From Methylocystaceae bacterium (GTDB lineage Bacteria; Pseudomonadota; Alphaproteobacteria; Rhizobiales; Beijerinckiaceae): 37,648 nucleotides of DNA. Position 1 is the first letter of the stretch. The number at the start of each line of letters is the position of its first letter. A program made the position numbers and the translations under genes. Positions 18,399 to 27,350 of this stretch are shown here, in pieces. The DNA lies in contig WSXZ01000023.1 of the NCBI GenBank assembly GCA_009773555.1, positions 1 through 37,648 of the forward strand. Reading direction: 5' to 3'. The notes beneath the pieces are model-generated. The model made no database searches and was not told the origin of the DNA. It saw nothing but the letters and a program-made list of their open reading frames with translations.

Positions 18399-19091
18399 TC
18401 ATCCAGCTGTTGCAGGCGGAGAGGCCGAATAGTCCCGCTCGCCCATGATCGCCGAGCCGACGCGGACATAGGTCGCCCCTAACTGGATCGCGAGTTCGAA
18501 ATCCGAACTCATGCCCATGGAGAGTTCGGCGATGCCATTGCGCGCGGCGATGTCGGCGAGCAGCGCGAAATGCGGCGACGCCTGTTCGCCCACGGGCGGC
18601 ACGCACATCAGCCCTTCGATTTTCAATCCATAAGCGTCGCGACAGGCGGCGAGAAAGCTGTCGGCGCTTTCGGGAAGAACGCCGGCCTTTTGCGGCTCGG
18701 CGCCGGTGTTGACCTGCACGAAGAGCCGCGGGCGCTTGCCGGTCCTGGCGATTTCCTCGGACAGCGCCTTGGCGATCTTTTCGCGGTCGACGCTCTCGAT
18801 GACGTCGAAGAGTTCGACCGCCTCGCGCGTCTTATTCGACTGCAGCGGGCCGATGAGATGCAATTCGATGTCCGGATATTTTTCGCGCAAGGGCGGCCAC
18901 TTCGACAAAGCCTCCTGCACGCGGTTTTCCCCGAAAATGCGATGGCCTGCTTCCAGCAGCGGCGCCACGTCCTCGGCCGGAAAGGTCTTGGTGACGCAGA
19001 TGAGGCGAACGGCGCCAGGATCGCGGCCACAGTCCACTGCAGCGCGGCGAATCGCTTCGCGTGTCGATTCAAGGCGGTCGGCGGCTCCCAT
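18399..19091 (-). CDS. YggS family PLP homeostasis protein (PLPBP)
   Basis: The 230-aa pyridoxal-phosphate-binding protein of the YggS/PROSC family acts in vitamin B6 homeostasis and affects amino/keto-acid balance, without known catalysis. The cofactor Lys is Lys35 in ICVTKTF. Other family signatures are FGENRVQEALSKW, ELHLIGPLQSNKTREAV, QVNTGAEPQKAG, GLMCVPPVGE and the phosphate-binding LSMGMSSDFELAIQLGAT followed by RVGSAIMGER. Length and order are standard. The ATG at 19091 follows a 200-bp region with no recognised feature. The gene converges with the L,D-transpeptidase gene across the family B repeats. Confidence 0.95.
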   Translation of the reverse strand: MGAADRLESTREAIRRAAVDCGRDPGAVRLICVTKTFPAEDVAPLLEAGHRIFGENRVQEALSKWPPLREKYPDIELHLIGPLQSNKTREAVELFDVIESVDREKIAKALSEEIARTGKRPRLFVQVNTGAEPQKAGVLPESADSFLAACRDAYGLKIEGLMCVPPVGEQASPHFALLADIAARNGIAELSMGMSSDFELAIQLGATYVRVGSAIMGERDYSASPPATAG

Positions 19092-19291
19092 GGCGCGAAA
19101 ATCGCGATTTCGGCGGCCGGGTCAAGCGCCGAATGGTTTACGACTTCGCAGCGCGGAACTTCGTGCAGTCCGGCGCGTTAAGCTTGCGGCGGGGGAGGGG
19201 GCGGGCGAGGAGCGGTATCGTCGCACACGTTCATTATTGAGAAACGCGTCACGCCTACCAAGGATTGTTCCCACGAAATTGGAGGCCGATA

Positions 19292-19855
19292 ATGGTCAAT
19301 GACAGCCTGACTTACGACGGGCGCACGATGCAACTGCATCATCTGCGCCGCAAATGGGGATGGATCGTCGCGCTTGGCGCGCTCATGCTCATCGGCGGAT
19401 TGTTCGCACTCTACGACGTCACCACCGCCACGCTCGTGACCGTGTTCTATGTCGGCGCGGCGATGCTCGTCGCCGGCGCGATGGAGATCATCACGGCCGT
19501 TCAGATCCGGCCCTGGACCAGGGCGCTGCTCTGGGGCGCGATCGGGCTGATCACGATCGTCGCGGGCTTTCTGGTCTTCCGCGATCCTTTGCTCGCGGCG
19601 GTGTCGTTGACGGCGATCATCGGCGTCGCGCTGATCGCCGCCGGCCTGTTCAAGCTGATCCTCGCCTGGCACATCCGCGACGTCGGCCCCTGGGGCCTCG
19701 TGGCGTTCTCGGGAGTGATCAGCATCGTGCTGGGCGGAATGATCCTGGCCCAGTGGCCGATGTCGGGCCTTTACATCCTTGGCCTCTTCCTCGCGATCAA
19801 TCTGATCTTCGAGGGCGTCAGCTGGATCACCGTCGGGCTTTCGGCGAAGGCCTGA
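19292..19855 (+). CDS. HdeD-like (DUF308) multi-pass membrane protein
   Basis: A 187-aa inner-membrane protein of the HdeD/DUF308 family; E. coli HdeD is linked to acid resistance at high cell density, but the role here is unknown. Six hydrophobic segments are visible after a short polar N-terminus (WIVALGALMLIGGLFALYD, LVTVFYVGAAMLVAGAMEI, ALLWGAIGLITIVAGFLVF, further segments to LYILGLFLAINLIFEGVSW). GGAGG with 6-nt spacing decides for the ATG at 19292 over the alternative start at 19265. A strong terminator follows, and the upstream 200 bp has no gene, so it is likely monocistronic. Confidence 0.92.
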   Translation: MVNDSLTYDGRTMQLHHLRRKWGWIVALGALMLIGGLFALYDVTTATLVTVFYVGAAMLVAGAMEIITAVQIRPWTRALLWGAIGLITIVAGFLVFRDPLLAAVSLTAIIGVALIAAGLFKLILAWHIRDVGPWGLVAFSGVISIVLGGMILAQWPMSGLYILGLFLAINLIFEGVSWITVGLSAKA

Positions 19856-19874
19856 GCGCCTGAGAGAGCAAAAA

Positions 19875-19905
19875 GGGGCCGGCGTCCCGGCCCCTTGATT
19901 TTTTT
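19875..19905 (+). terminator. Rho-independent terminator after the HdeD-like gene
   Basis: The arms ggggccgg (19875-19882) and ccggcccc (19887-19894) form a perfect 8-bp stem with a 4-nt loop, followed by TTGATTTTTTT on the plus strand. The A-run before the stem means it could also act on the minus-strand methyltransferase transcript. Confidence 0.88.
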
Positions 19906-19967
19906 CGAAACCGGGTAGCCGACGTCGGCGCTTTGAGATCCCTTCCTCCTGCCGCAAACTTCGAAGG

Positions 19968-20669
19968 TTAGGTGGCCGGCTTGATCATGAGCCCTTGGCC
20001 GGTGGGCAGCGACAAAATGGGAACGTCGCGGCGCTTGGCGAAGCCGTCCATGCCCAGCTTCTGGGAGCGGTAGCCGCTATAGGCGTAGTCGTCCAACAGG
20101 ATCAAACCGCCTGGGGTCAGCCGGTCCCACAAGGCCTCGGCCGCCGCCACCTCGGGCGGGGAGCAGTTGAGATCGATGTGCAGGAAGGCGATGCGCTTGG
20201 CGTCAATTTGCGGCAGCGTGTCGGGGATCGAGCCGACGATGATCTCGATGTTCTTCCACTCCGAAAAGTTCTTGCGGACCTCCTCGGGTTGGAAAGTGTA
20301 AAAACCTCTTTCGATCTCCGCCTTGTTGCGCTCCAGAACGCCTGCGGCCTTCTCCGCCTCCGAGACATACCGTTCGTCTAATCCGGAAAATGTATCGAGA
20401 AGATAGAATCGACGATCAAGGGCGTTCCAATCGAGGAGCGTCATGATCGCCGAGGAAAGAAAGCCTCGGTTGACGCCGCACTCGACGAAATCACCAGGAA
20501 GCTTTGCTGCGGTGGCGGCTGCCCAGAGCCCCACATGGACGCGCCAGTGCCAGTTGTAATCGCAGCCTGCCGATTTCACGCCGCGCGCATAGGCGCGAAC
20601 GAAAGCGGGATCCTCCATAAATTCATGATTATGGATGCTGTGCAATCCATCTTGATGATACACGCTCAT
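19968..20669 (-). CDS. TylF/MycF-type class I methyltransferase
   Basis: SAM-dependent methyltransferase (233 aa) of the TylF/MycF group, whose best-known members O-methylate sugars of macrolides; other members act on cell-surface sugars or unknown substrates. SAM-site motif GDFVECGVNRGFLSSAIM, then FYLLDTFSGLDE, and the metal-binding region HIDLNCSPPEVAAAEAL followed by LTPGGLILLDDYAYSG are clear. The start ATG overlaps the stop of the upstream methyltransferase (ATGA at 20666-20669), so the two genes are translationally coupled. No glycosyltransferase or biosynthetic cluster lies next to them; the substrate is unknown. Confidence 0.9.
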   Translation of the reverse strand: MSVYHQDGLHSIHNHEFMEDPAFVRAYARGVKSAGCDYNWHWRVHVGLWAAATAAKLPGDFVECGVNRGFLSSAIMTLLDWNALDRRFYLLDTFSGLDERYVSEAEKAAGVLERNKAEIERGFYTFQPEEVRKNFSEWKNIEIIVGSIPDTLPQIDAKRIAFLHIDLNCSPPEVAAAEALWDRLTPGGLILLDDYAYSGYRSQKLGMDGFAKRRDVPILSLPTGQGLMIKPAT

Positions 20670-21379
20670 ATATCAGTCCATCGAGATCGAATGGCGCGAA
20701 AAGCGATAGCGGCAGGATATTTGACCGCATGCATCGCTATTTCACGAAATCCTGCTTCAAAAAGAAAACGCCACGCGTCTGCGCCGAATTCGGTCTGGAC
20801 AAGGAGATCTTCCGCGCAGGTCGCGGGATCGCCGTGATAGCTCTTGGGCAAGCCGTCGCGATTGCGGGTGAGACGTCCAACAACGATGGGAACCGTGAAG
20901 CAGAGGCTCCCTCCGGGAGCTAAAACGCGCCGGCATTCCTGCAGTGCGCGAACCGGATGCGGCACGTGCTCAAGCGTGTCAGAATGTATCACGAGGTCGA
21001 AAACGCCATCTGCGAAGGGCATCGCTAACATGTCGACCTTCGGATAATCTGCGCGCACATATTCGGGTAGCGCGGCTAGGGCGGGGGAGATCGCGGGCGC
21101 GCCATTGAGGTCGAGAATGCGCAGACGCGCCGCTTCTGGCGTTTCGGCGAATGCGCGGATGGTCTTATCGAAGCCCGTTGCGCAGCGAACGGCGTCGCCG
21201 AGCGCCACGATCCGCAAATTAGCCCCGCAGCCATCGCAAGCGCATCCCTGCTGCTCGTCGATATAGGCCGCTTCGGTTTCCGAGAGCCGCCATTCGGCGA
21301 TCAGCGCAGGCCACAGAACCTTGTGGGGTGTGAAGCTGCCGCCGCCGCAAATGGAGCAGGTCGCGCTAGTGTGAATCAT
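20666..21379 (-). CDS. SAM-dependent methyltransferase with N-terminal Cys-rich zinc-binding region
   Basis: The 237-aa product begins with a probable zinc-binding segment: Cys8/Cys11 (CSICGG) and Cys46, Cys48, Cys51 (CACDGCG). The methyltransferase type 11-like domain follows (LRILDLNGAPAISPAL as the SAM loop, then IHSDTLEHVPHPVRALQECR and RVLAPGGSLCFTVPIV). The glycine-rich SAM loop is atypical (LNGAP rather than GxGxG). I start at the ATG at 21379; the longer frame to 21493 crosses the upstream promoter region toward leuS. It is coupled to the TylF-like gene by an ATGA overlap, so the two products are likely to act in the same pathway, possibly on a glycan. Confidence 0.87.
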   Translation of the reverse strand: MIHTSATCSICGGGSFTPHKVLWPALIAEWRLSETEAAYIDEQQGCACDGCGANLRIVALGDAVRCATGFDKTIRAFAETPEAARLRILDLNGAPAISPALAALPEYVRADYPKVDMLAMPFADGVFDLVIHSDTLEHVPHPVRALQECRRVLAPGGSLCFTVPIVVGRLTRNRDGLPKSYHGDPATCAEDLLVQTEFGADAWRFLFEAGFREIAMHAVKYPAAIAFRAIRSRWTDI

Positions 21380-21519
21380 GCGCCAAAGTAGGCCAGCGCG
21401 CGACAGCGCATCAACTCGAATGCGGGACGGTCCGGTCGCGAGCGCCCTTTGACATCCCCCCGACCGCCCGGCATTAGAGGCGCAATCCCGCAAGCCTTTT
21501 GACCGGACTCGCCAGCAAA

Positions 21520-24156
21520 ATGAGACCCGAACGCTATAATTTTGCCGAGGCGGAGCCCCGCTGGCAAAAGATTTGGGAAGAAAAACAGTCTTTTAAGGCA
21601 GGCGACAGCGCCGGCGCGCCCAAATATTACGTGCTCGAGATGTTTCCCTATCCTTCGGGCCGGCTGCACATGGGCCATGTGCGCAATTACTCGATGGGGG
21701 ACGTGATCGCGCGCTTCATGCGCGCCAAGGGCTTTGACGTCCTGCATCCGATGGGGTGGGACGCCTTCGGCCTTCCCGCCGAAAACGCCGCGGCGCAGAC
21801 CGGCGCGCATCCCGCGCAATGGACCTACGCCAATATCGCGGCGATGCGGGCGCAGCTCAAAACGCTGGGGCTGTCGCTCGACTGGTCGCGCGAGATCGCG
21901 ACCTGCGATCCCGAATATTATGGACGCCAGCAGAAGCTTTTCCTCGATTTCCTGAGAGCCGGCATCGTCGACCGCAAGAAGTCGAAAGTGAATTGGGACC
22001 CCGTCGACATGACGGTGCTCGCCAATGAGCAGGTCATCGACGGCCGTGGCTGGCGCTCGGGCGCGCTCGTCGAGCAGCGCGAGCTGACGCAATGGTTCTT
22101 CAAGATCACTGACTATTCCGAAGAGCTGCTCTCCGCGCTCGACGATCTCGAGCGCTGGCCCGACAAGGTGCGGCTGATGCAGCGCAATTGGATCGGGCGC
22201 TCGGAAGGCATGCTCGTGCGCTTCGCGCTCGCGCAGCCGCTGGGCGAGGCGCGCGAGATCGAGGTTTTCACCACCCGCGCCGACACGCTGTTTGGCGCGA
22301 AATTCGTCGCGCTCGCCGCCGATCATCCGCTGGCGAAAGCCGCCGCGCAGAAGGACCCGGCGCTTGCCGCCTTCGCCGAGGAGTGCCGGCGCGGCGCGAC
22401 ATCCGCGGAAGCGATCGAGACCGCGGAAAAGATGGGCTACGACACGGGGCTGCGCGTCGTTCATCCGTTCGATCCGAACTGGATGCTGCCGGTCTATGTC
22501 GCGAACTTCATTCTGATGGACTACGGCACGGGCGCGATCTTCGGCTGCCCGGCGCATGACCAGCGCGACCTCGATTTCGCGACGAAATATGAACTCGGCT
22601 TCAAGGTCGTCGTCTGCCCGGAAGACCTCGTTCCTCAAGCGCTCGAAAAGCAGATTGCGACAAGCGGCGAAGCCTTCGAGGCCGAGGGGAGGCTGGTGAA
22701 TTCCGGCTTTCTCGACGGGCTCACTGTGCCGGAGGCGAAGGACGACGTCGCCAACCGTCTGACGACGACGGCGCTGTTCGGCCATCCCCAGGGCGAGCGG
22801 AAGGTGAATTACAAGCTGCGCGACTGGGGGATTTCGCGCCAGCGCTACTGGGGTTGCCCGATCCCCATCATTCATTGCGAGACCTGCGGCCCGGTCCCGG
22901 TTCCCGAGGCCGATCTGCCGGTGCGGCTGCCAGAAGACGTCTCCTTCGATCAGCCCGGCAATCCGCTCGATCGCCACGCAAGCTGGAAAAATGTCCCCTG
23001 TCCCACTTGCGGCGCGCCGGCGCGGCGCGAGACCGACACGATGGACACGTTCGTCGACTCGTCCTGGTATTACGCCCGCTTCGCCGACCCGCGTAATGAG
23101 ACGGCGCCGGCGAGCGCTGAGGCGCTCGCGCGCTGGCTGCCGGTCGATCAATATATCGGCGGCATCGAGCACGCGATTCTGCATCTTCTCTATTCGCGCT
23201 TCTTCGCGCGCGCCATGCGCGATTCCGGCCATGCCGCGGTGGCGGAGCCCTTCGCCGGACTCTTCACCCAGGGCATGGTCGTGCATGAGACCTATCGCGC
23301 GCCGGACGGCCATTGGGTCGCGCCGTATGATGTCCGGATCGAAGCCAAGGACGGCGGTCGCCGCGCCTTTCTCGTCGATGGCGACGTGGAGATCGGCATC
23401 GGGCCGATCGAAAAAATGTCGAAGTCGAAAAAGAACACGGTCGATCCCGACGATATCGTGGCGAGCTATGGCGCCGATACGGCGCGCCTCTTCGTCCTGT
23501 CCGACAGCCCGCCCGATCGCGACGTCATCTGGTCGGACGAGGGCGCGCAGGGCGCCTGGCGCTTCGTTCAGCGCCTGTGGAGGCTAACCGGAGAATTGGG
23601 ACGGGTGGCGGCCCCCGTCGGGGCTGAGCCCCCGGCGGCGTTTCACGATCTCGCGCTCGCCGTGCGCAAGGCGACGCATCGCTCGATCGCCCAGGCGAGC
23701 GAAAATATCGAGCGGCTGCGCTTCAACAGCGCCATCGCCCGCATCCGCGAATTCGCCAATGAGCTGACCAGCGCGCTCGACGCCGTGACCGAAACGCCGG
23801 TTCCGGACGATCTCGCCTTTGCCTTCCGCGAGGCGGCCGACACGCTTATTCGGCTTGTCGCGCCGATGACGCCGCATGTCGCCGAGGAGTGCTGGGCCGA
23901 TTTGGGCCACAAAGGTCTGGTTGCTGAAGCGCCTTGGCCGGCGGCCGATCCTACCCTGTTGGCCCAGGAGATGATAAGCCTGCCGGTGCAGGTCAACGGC
24001 AAAAAGCGCGCCGAAATTCTTGTCGCCCATGACGCCGACGAAGAAACGATTCGCAAAGAGGCTTTGGCGCAAGATGGCGTTCAGCGCGCCATGGAAGGCA
24101 AGCCGCTGAGGAAGTTCATTCTCGTTCCGAAAAGGATCGTCAATGTGGTCGTTTAG
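21520..24156 (+). CDS. leuS: Leucyl-tRNA synthetase
   Basis: Class I aminoacyl-tRNA synthetase charging tRNA-Leu (878 aa from this start). HIGH appears as HMGH at residues 50-53 ([19 protein letters not shown]), the editing domain includes [12 protein letters not shown], and KMSKS is at 632-636 ([15 protein letters not shown]). The anticodon-binding and C-terminal domains end with [13 protein letters not shown] and [15 protein letters not shown] prefer the ATG at 21520 (MRPERYNF) over TTG at 21499, since the family starts close to ERYNF. lptE overlaps the last 14 nt. It heads the leuS-lptE-holA cluster common in alphaproteobacteria. Confidence 0.98.
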   Translation: MRPERYNFAEAEPRWQKIWEEKQSFKAGDSAGAPKYYVLEMFPYPSGRLHMGHVRNYSMGDVIARFMRAKGFDVLHPMGWDAFGLPAENAAAQTGAHPAQWTYANIAAMRAQLKTLGLSLDWSREIATCDPEYYGRQQKLFLDFLRAGIVDRKKSKVNWDPVDMTVLANEQVIDGRGWRSGALVEQRELTQWFFKITDYSEELLSALDDLERWPDKVRLMQRNWIGRSEGMLVRFALAQPLGEAREIEVFTTRADTLFGAKFVALAADHPLAKAAAQKDPALAAFAEECRRGATSAEAIETAEKMGYDTGLRVVHPFDPNWMLPVYVANFILMDYGTGAIFGCPAHDQRDLDFATKYELGFKVVVCPEDLVPQALEKQIATSGEAFEAEGRLVNSGFLDGLTVPEAKDDVANRLTTTALFGHPQGERKVNYKLRDWGISRQRYWGCPIPIIHCETCGPVPVPEADLPVRLPEDVSFDQPGNPLDRHASWKNVPCPTCGAPARRETDTMDTFVDSSWYYARFADPRNETAPASAEALARWLPVDQYIGGIEHAILHLLYSRFFARAMRDSGHAAVAEPFAGLFTQGMVVHETYRAPDGHWVAPYDVRIEAKDGGRRAFLVDGDVEIGIGPIEKMSKSKKNTVDPDDIVASYGADTARLFVLSDSPPDRDVIWSDEGAQGAWRFVQRLWRLTGELGRVAAPVGAEPPAAFHDLALAVRKATHRSIAQASENIERLRFNSAIARIREFANELTSALDAVTETPVPDDLAFAFREAADTLIRLVAPMTPHVAEECWADLGHKGLVAEAPWPAADPTLLAQEMISLPVQVNGKKRAEILVAHDADEETIRKEALAQDGVQRAMEGKPLRKFILVPKRIVNVVV

Positions 24157-24772
24157 CAAAGCGGCAGTCGGCAATCGGCAATCGGCATTCGGACGACTGC
24201 CGACTGCCGACCTGCCGATTGCCCGGTTCCGGCGCTTGGCGATGATGTGCGCAGCGCTGCTCGCCCTGCCGCTCGCCGGCTGCATCCAGCCGCTTTATGC
24301 GCCGGCAGGATTTGGGCTCGACTCCGCGCCGCTCGCGGCCGAATTGCAGTCGATCGCGGTTGACGAAATTCCGCAGCGGCTCGGTCACTATGTCCGAAAT
24401 GAGCTGATCTTCGGCCTGAACGGCACCGGCTCGCAGCCGCCGCCGCGCTACCGGCTGATGGTCGTGCTCCGCGAGCGCGTGCAGACGCCGATTCTCGACA
24501 CCGTGACCGGCCGCGCCACATCGGCGACGGTGATCGTCGACGCCGAATATCGGCTCGTCACCATCCCTGATGAGGTGGAGGTCACGAAGGGCATCGCCTT
24601 CAACATCGCGAGCTACGATCGTTTCTCGAACCGCTTCTCCAATGTGCGCGCCGCACGCGATGCAGAGATCCGCAACGCGCGGGTCATCGCCGATTCGATC
24701 CGCACCAGAATCGCCACCGTGCTCGCCACCCGCCTGTCGCCTGTCCCGGCTCCCGCCGTCGTCCGCTATTGA
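24143..24772 (+). CDS. lptE: LPS-assembly lipoprotein LptE, repeat-extended N-terminus
   Basis: LptE plugs LptD and helps deliver lipopolysaccharide to the outer membrane. The lipobox is LPLAGC with the acylated Cys at residue 47 of this frame; the mature domain ([10 protein letters not shown] through [12 protein letters not shown]) fits the family. The predicted signal peptide is 46 aa, unusually long, because residues about 7-28 are encoded by heptanucleotide repeats (24162-24223). A start inside (TTG at 24236 or ATG at 24242) would give a very short leader with few basic residues, so the long form is likely. The ATG at 24143 overlaps the end of leuS. holA follows 25 bp later. Confidence 0.92.
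   Translation: MWSFSKAAVGNRQSAFGRLPTADLPIARFRRLAMMCAALLALPLAGCIQPLYAPAGFGLDSAPLAAELQSIAVDEIPQRLGHYVRNELIFGLNGTGSQPPPRYRLMVVLRERVQTPILDTVTGRATSATVIVDAEYRLVTIPDEVEVTKGIAFNIASYDRFSNRFSNVRAARDAEIRNARVIADSIRTRIATVLATRLSPVPAPAVVRY
24162..24223. repeat. Inverted heptanucleotide repeat tract at the leuS/lptE junction
   Basis: Four units of 7 bp (cggcagt, cggcaat, cggcaat, cggcatt) at 24162-24189 are followed by roughly the reverse complement (actgccg, actgccg, acctgccg, attgcc) at 24196-24223, forming a potential long hairpin. The unit is not a multiple of three, so a change in copy number would shift the frame of the lptE leader. Confidence 0.85.
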
Positions 24773-24797
24773 CGGCAGCGACGGACAATAGCCCCTC

Positions 24798-25823
24798 ATG
24801 ACGGCGGTCAAGAGTCGCGACGCCGAACGCTTCATCGCCGCGCCGCCCGAGGGCGTCTTTCTTTTTCTGGTCTTCGGCTCAGACGCGGGCATGGTGCGGG
24901 AGCGCGCGCTCGCGCTCGTCTCAAAACGCGTCGACGATCGCCGCGATCCCTTCCAATTCGTCGAGATGAGCGGCGATGGGGTCGCCTCCGACCCGCTTGC
25001 GCTGCTCGATGAGGCCAACACCACGCCGCTCTTTGGCGGACGGCGCGCCATCCTCGTCGAGACCGGCGCCAAGTCCGTCATTCCGGCGCTGACGTCGCTT
25101 ATCGGCGCGCCGCCGGCGCATTGCACGGTCGTGCTGACCGCTGGCGCGCTGAGGCGCGACGCGCCGCTCCGCAAGCTGGTCGAGGGCGCCAAGCAGGGCG
25201 CGGCGATCGAGTGCCAGCCCGACGCGGAAGCGGATTTGCAGGCGCTGATTGATCGCAGCCTGCGCGCCGCCGGCCTTGTCGCGAGTCCGGAAGCCCGCGG
25301 CCTGCTGCTCGGCGCGCTTGGGGAAGACCGGCTGATGAGTCGCGCCGAGCTTGAAAAGCTCGCGCTCTATATGCATGGCCGCGAGCATGTCGAAGCCAAG
25401 GACGTCGAAGCGATTGTCGCGCATGCCTCGAACATCGCGTCGGATCGCATGGTGACGGCGGCTTTCGCGGGCGACGTCGATATCGGCGCGGCGCTCGACG
25501 CCTATTTCGCGCAGGACGGGGATGCGCAGCAGCTCGTCATCGGGGCGCTGCGCTACGCCGTGGCGCTGCACCGCGCCCGTCTCGCCATGGAGCGCGAGGG
25601 GGGGCGACCCGATGTCGGCGTTTCGGCGCTGATGCGCGCCGGCTTCGGCTTCATGCACCGTGCGCTGATGGACGAGCAGCTCAAGAGCTGGTCATCCGCG
25701 CGGCTTGGCGCGCTGATCGAGCCGCTGCGCGCCGCACAGATGCGGGCGCGCGCCAACGCCGGCGTGGCGCAGATGGAAGCCGAGCGCGCGCTGTGGAACG
25801 TCGCGCGCGCTGCGCGGCGGTAA
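24798..25823 (+). CDS. holA: DNA polymerase III delta subunit
   Basis: HolA (341 aa) is part of the clamp-loader that opens the beta clamp for replication. The family is recognised from FLVFGSDAGMVRERA near the start, ANTTPLFGGRRAILVE, ELEKLALYMHGREHVEAKDV and the C-terminal collar domain with helical repeats. As is usual for delta, there is no functional Walker A motif. The length is standard. Position after leuS-lptE is conserved in alphaproteobacteria, which supports both this and the LptE call. Confidence 0.95.
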   Translation: MTAVKSRDAERFIAAPPEGVFLFLVFGSDAGMVRERALALVSKRVDDRRDPFQFVEMSGDGVASDPLALLDEANTTPLFGGRRAILVETGAKSVIPALTSLIGAPPAHCTVVLTAGALRRDAPLRKLVEGAKQGAAIECQPDAEADLQALIDRSLRAAGLVASPEARGLLLGALGEDRLMSRAELEKLALYMHGREHVEAKDVEAIVAHASNIASDRMVTAAFAGDVDIGAALDAYFAQDGDAQQLVIGALRYAVALHRARLAMEREGGRPDVGVSALMRAGFGFMHRALMDEQLKSWSSARLGALIEPLRAAQMRARANAGVAQMEAERALWNVARAARR

Positions 25824-25833
25824 GCGGGCGGCG

Positions 25834-26487
25834 TCAGTCCCGGTCCGGCGCGCCGAGTGGAAAATAAGCGCGATAAGGTCTTGCATCGTCCACGGCTCTC
25901 GCGAAGCAGGGGCGCGCAAGCAGCCGCCCGCGATAGGCCTTTATATTGACGAGCGCGTTGTCGATGGGGTGCGCCCAGTCGGCGTAGAAAAGCGCCGGCG
26001 CCGCCGCGCAATCCGCGAGCGAGAAATCCTCTCCCGCCGCCCATTCGCGACCTTCCATCTTTTCGTTGAGCCAGCCGTATGCCGTGTCCAGCGCCCGACG
26101 CGCTTCAGCGACTCCAAATGAATCGCGATTCTCTTCCGGCCGCAGACGATCAACCACGATTTTTTGCATCGGCGTCATGATGTAATTGTCGAAGAACCGA
26201 TCCAAGAAGCGGACCTCGATCGCCGCATGTGCATCGCGCGGCACGAGCGCCGTTCGGCCAGGATGGCGTAGGTCCAGATATTCGACGATGACGCTGGCCT
26301 CCATGACCCTGCGATCATCGTCGAGCAGAAGCGGCATCCGCTTGATGGGCCAAAGGCCGGTCCATTCTGCTTCCGCCTGCTTGTCTTCGAGCGAGCGAAA
26401 CTGGAAAGCCGTGTCGTTTTCGTAAAGCGCAATCAGCGCCTTTTGCGTGTAGGACGAAAACGGATGGCCATATAGCGCGAGCGTCAT
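25834..26487 (-). CDS. Glutathione S-transferase family protein
   Basis: Cytosolic GST (217 aa) conjugating glutathione to electrophiles, or acting as a reductase. N-terminal thioredoxin-like domain begins MTLALYGHPFSSYTQKA (candidate catalytic Ser/Tyr near 11-13), with MPLLLDDDRRVMEASVIVEY as the cis-Pro/glutathione-binding region; the C-terminal helical domain includes WAAGEDFSLADCAAAPAL. The ATG overlaps the stop of the DUF1428 gene by 4 nt (ATGA at 26484-26487), so it is the last gene of a coupled three-gene operon. This context suggests detoxification of a shared class of substrate. Confidence 0.92.
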   Translation of the reverse strand: MTLALYGHPFSSYTQKALIALYENDTAFQFRSLEDKQAEAEWTGLWPIKRMPLLLDDDRRVMEASVIVEYLDLRHPGRTALVPRDAHAAIEVRFLDRFFDNYIMTPMQKIVVDRLRPEENRDSFGVAEARRALDTAYGWLNEKMEGREWAAGEDFSLADCAAAPALFYADWAHPIDNALVNIKAYRGRLLARPCFARAVDDARPYRAYFPLGAPDRD

Positions 26488-26840
26488 GACGCGCTTTCGT
26501 CGAGCAGGACGCTGAAGCCGCCGAAGATCATGCGTTTGCCGTCGAATGGCATCGGCATGTCCTTCATGCGCGGATCTTCGTGCATTTTCTTGTGCGCCGC
26601 GTCGCGCACCTCTTTCGACGGCCAGAGAACCCACGAGAACACGATGTTTTCGCCGCTCTCGGCGGCGACGGCGCGTTTAAAGTCGGTGACTTTGCCGTCG
26701 GGCAGGTCGTCGCCCCAACATTCGACGACGCGTAGCGCGCCCCACGCCTTCATGATGGGCCACATCTGCGCGGCGGCCTGATGGTAATCTTCCTTCTTGC
26801 CCGTTGGCACGGGAATCACGAAACCGTCGACATAGCTCAT
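26484..26840 (-). CDS. DUF1428 domain-containing protein
   Basis: The 118-aa product begins MSYVDGFVIPVPTGKKEDYH, diagnostic of DUF1428, a small dimeric alpha/beta-barrel-like family with no assigned function. Also seen are DLPDGKVTDFKRAV and FDGKRMIFGGFSVLL. AGGAG lies 7 nt upstream of the ATG at 26840. It is the middle gene of the operon: its start overlaps the VOC gene stop (ATGA at 26837-26840) and its stop overlaps the GST start. In other genomes the family often sits near VOC and stress genes, which fits. Confidence 0.92.
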   Translation of the reverse strand: MSYVDGFVIPVPTGKKEDYHQAAAQMWPIMKAWGALRVVECWGDDLPDGKVTDFKRAVAAESGENIVFSWVLWPSKEVRDAAHKKMHEDPRMKDMPMPFDGKRMIFGGFSVLLDESAS

Positions 26841-27271
26841 TGCGTCGCTCCTTCGGGCTGGCACGCCTTTGACGCCGCTTCGGCGTCCATCCACATAATC
26901 TCCCAGATATGACCGTCGGGATCTTCGAAGCTGCGGCCATACATGAAGCCGAAATCCTGCGTCGGCGTCGGGTCCGGGGCGCCGCCGGCGCGCCTCGCCT
27001 TTTCAACGACGGCGTCAACATCGGCGCGGCTGTCGGCCGAAATACAGATCAGAACTTCTGCGCTCCTATGCGCATCGGCGATCTCTTTCGTCGTGAACTG
27101 GCGGAATTTCTCATGGGTCAAAAGCATCGCGTGAATGGTGTCGGAGAAAACCAGGCAAGACCCGGTGTGGTCGGAGAACTGCGGGTTCTTCCTGGCCCCG
27201 ACCGCCTCGTAGAAAGCGGTCGCCCTGGGCAGATCGGCGACCGGAAGATTGATGAAAACAAGCTTGGACAT
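26837..27271 (-). CDS. VOC family (glyoxalase/bleomycin-resistance-like) protein
   Basis: The 144-aa protein carries two beta-alpha-beta-beta-beta modules of the vicinal oxygen chelate fold, beginning MSKLVFINLPVADLPRATAF and ending RSFEDPDGHIWEIMWMD (the conserved DPDGHxWE region). It resembles the lactoylglutathione-lyase-like subgroup common in proteobacteria, whose substrate is unknown. GAGGAG lies 5 nt upstream of the ATG. It is the first gene of the operon VOC-DUF1428-GST and is divergent from the HxlR regulator. Confidence 0.93.
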   Translation of the reverse strand: MSKLVFINLPVADLPRATAFYEAVGARKNPQFSDHTGSCLVFSDTIHAMLLTHEKFRQFTTKEIADAHRSAEVLICISADSRADVDAVVEKARRAGGAPDPTPTQDFGFMYGRSFEDPDGHIWEIMWMDAEAASKACQPEGATQ

Positions 27272-27350
27272 GGACGCTCCTCAAACCGCACGTTGCCGAA
27301 CCTACCGCACAAGTTATAAAATACAACAATGAAGTTAGTAAAAATAACTA
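27272..27350. promoter_or_regulatory. Divergent promoter and operator-like dyad of the HxlR/VOC operon
   Basis: The region is AT-rich against a GC-rich background. On the plus strand ttgccg (27293-27298) and tataaa (27315-27320) are spaced 16 bp, consistent with a sigma-70-type promoter for the regulator. aagtta occurs at 27311-27316 and again 21 bp on at 27332-27337, and agtta (27333-27337) pairs with taact (27345-27349) as an inverted repeat. These could be HxlR binding sites. The promoter assignment is inference. Confidence 0.5.

Noticed and set aside
21376-23313. 645-residue open frame on the minus strand
   Set aside because: It lies opposite leuS, which has clear class I synthetase motifs; the antisense frame is Arg-rich with no domain pattern and arises from GC-rich codon bias.
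24140-25192. 350-residue open frame on the minus strand
   Set aside because: Opposite lptE and holA; Ser/Arg-rich with no family signal.
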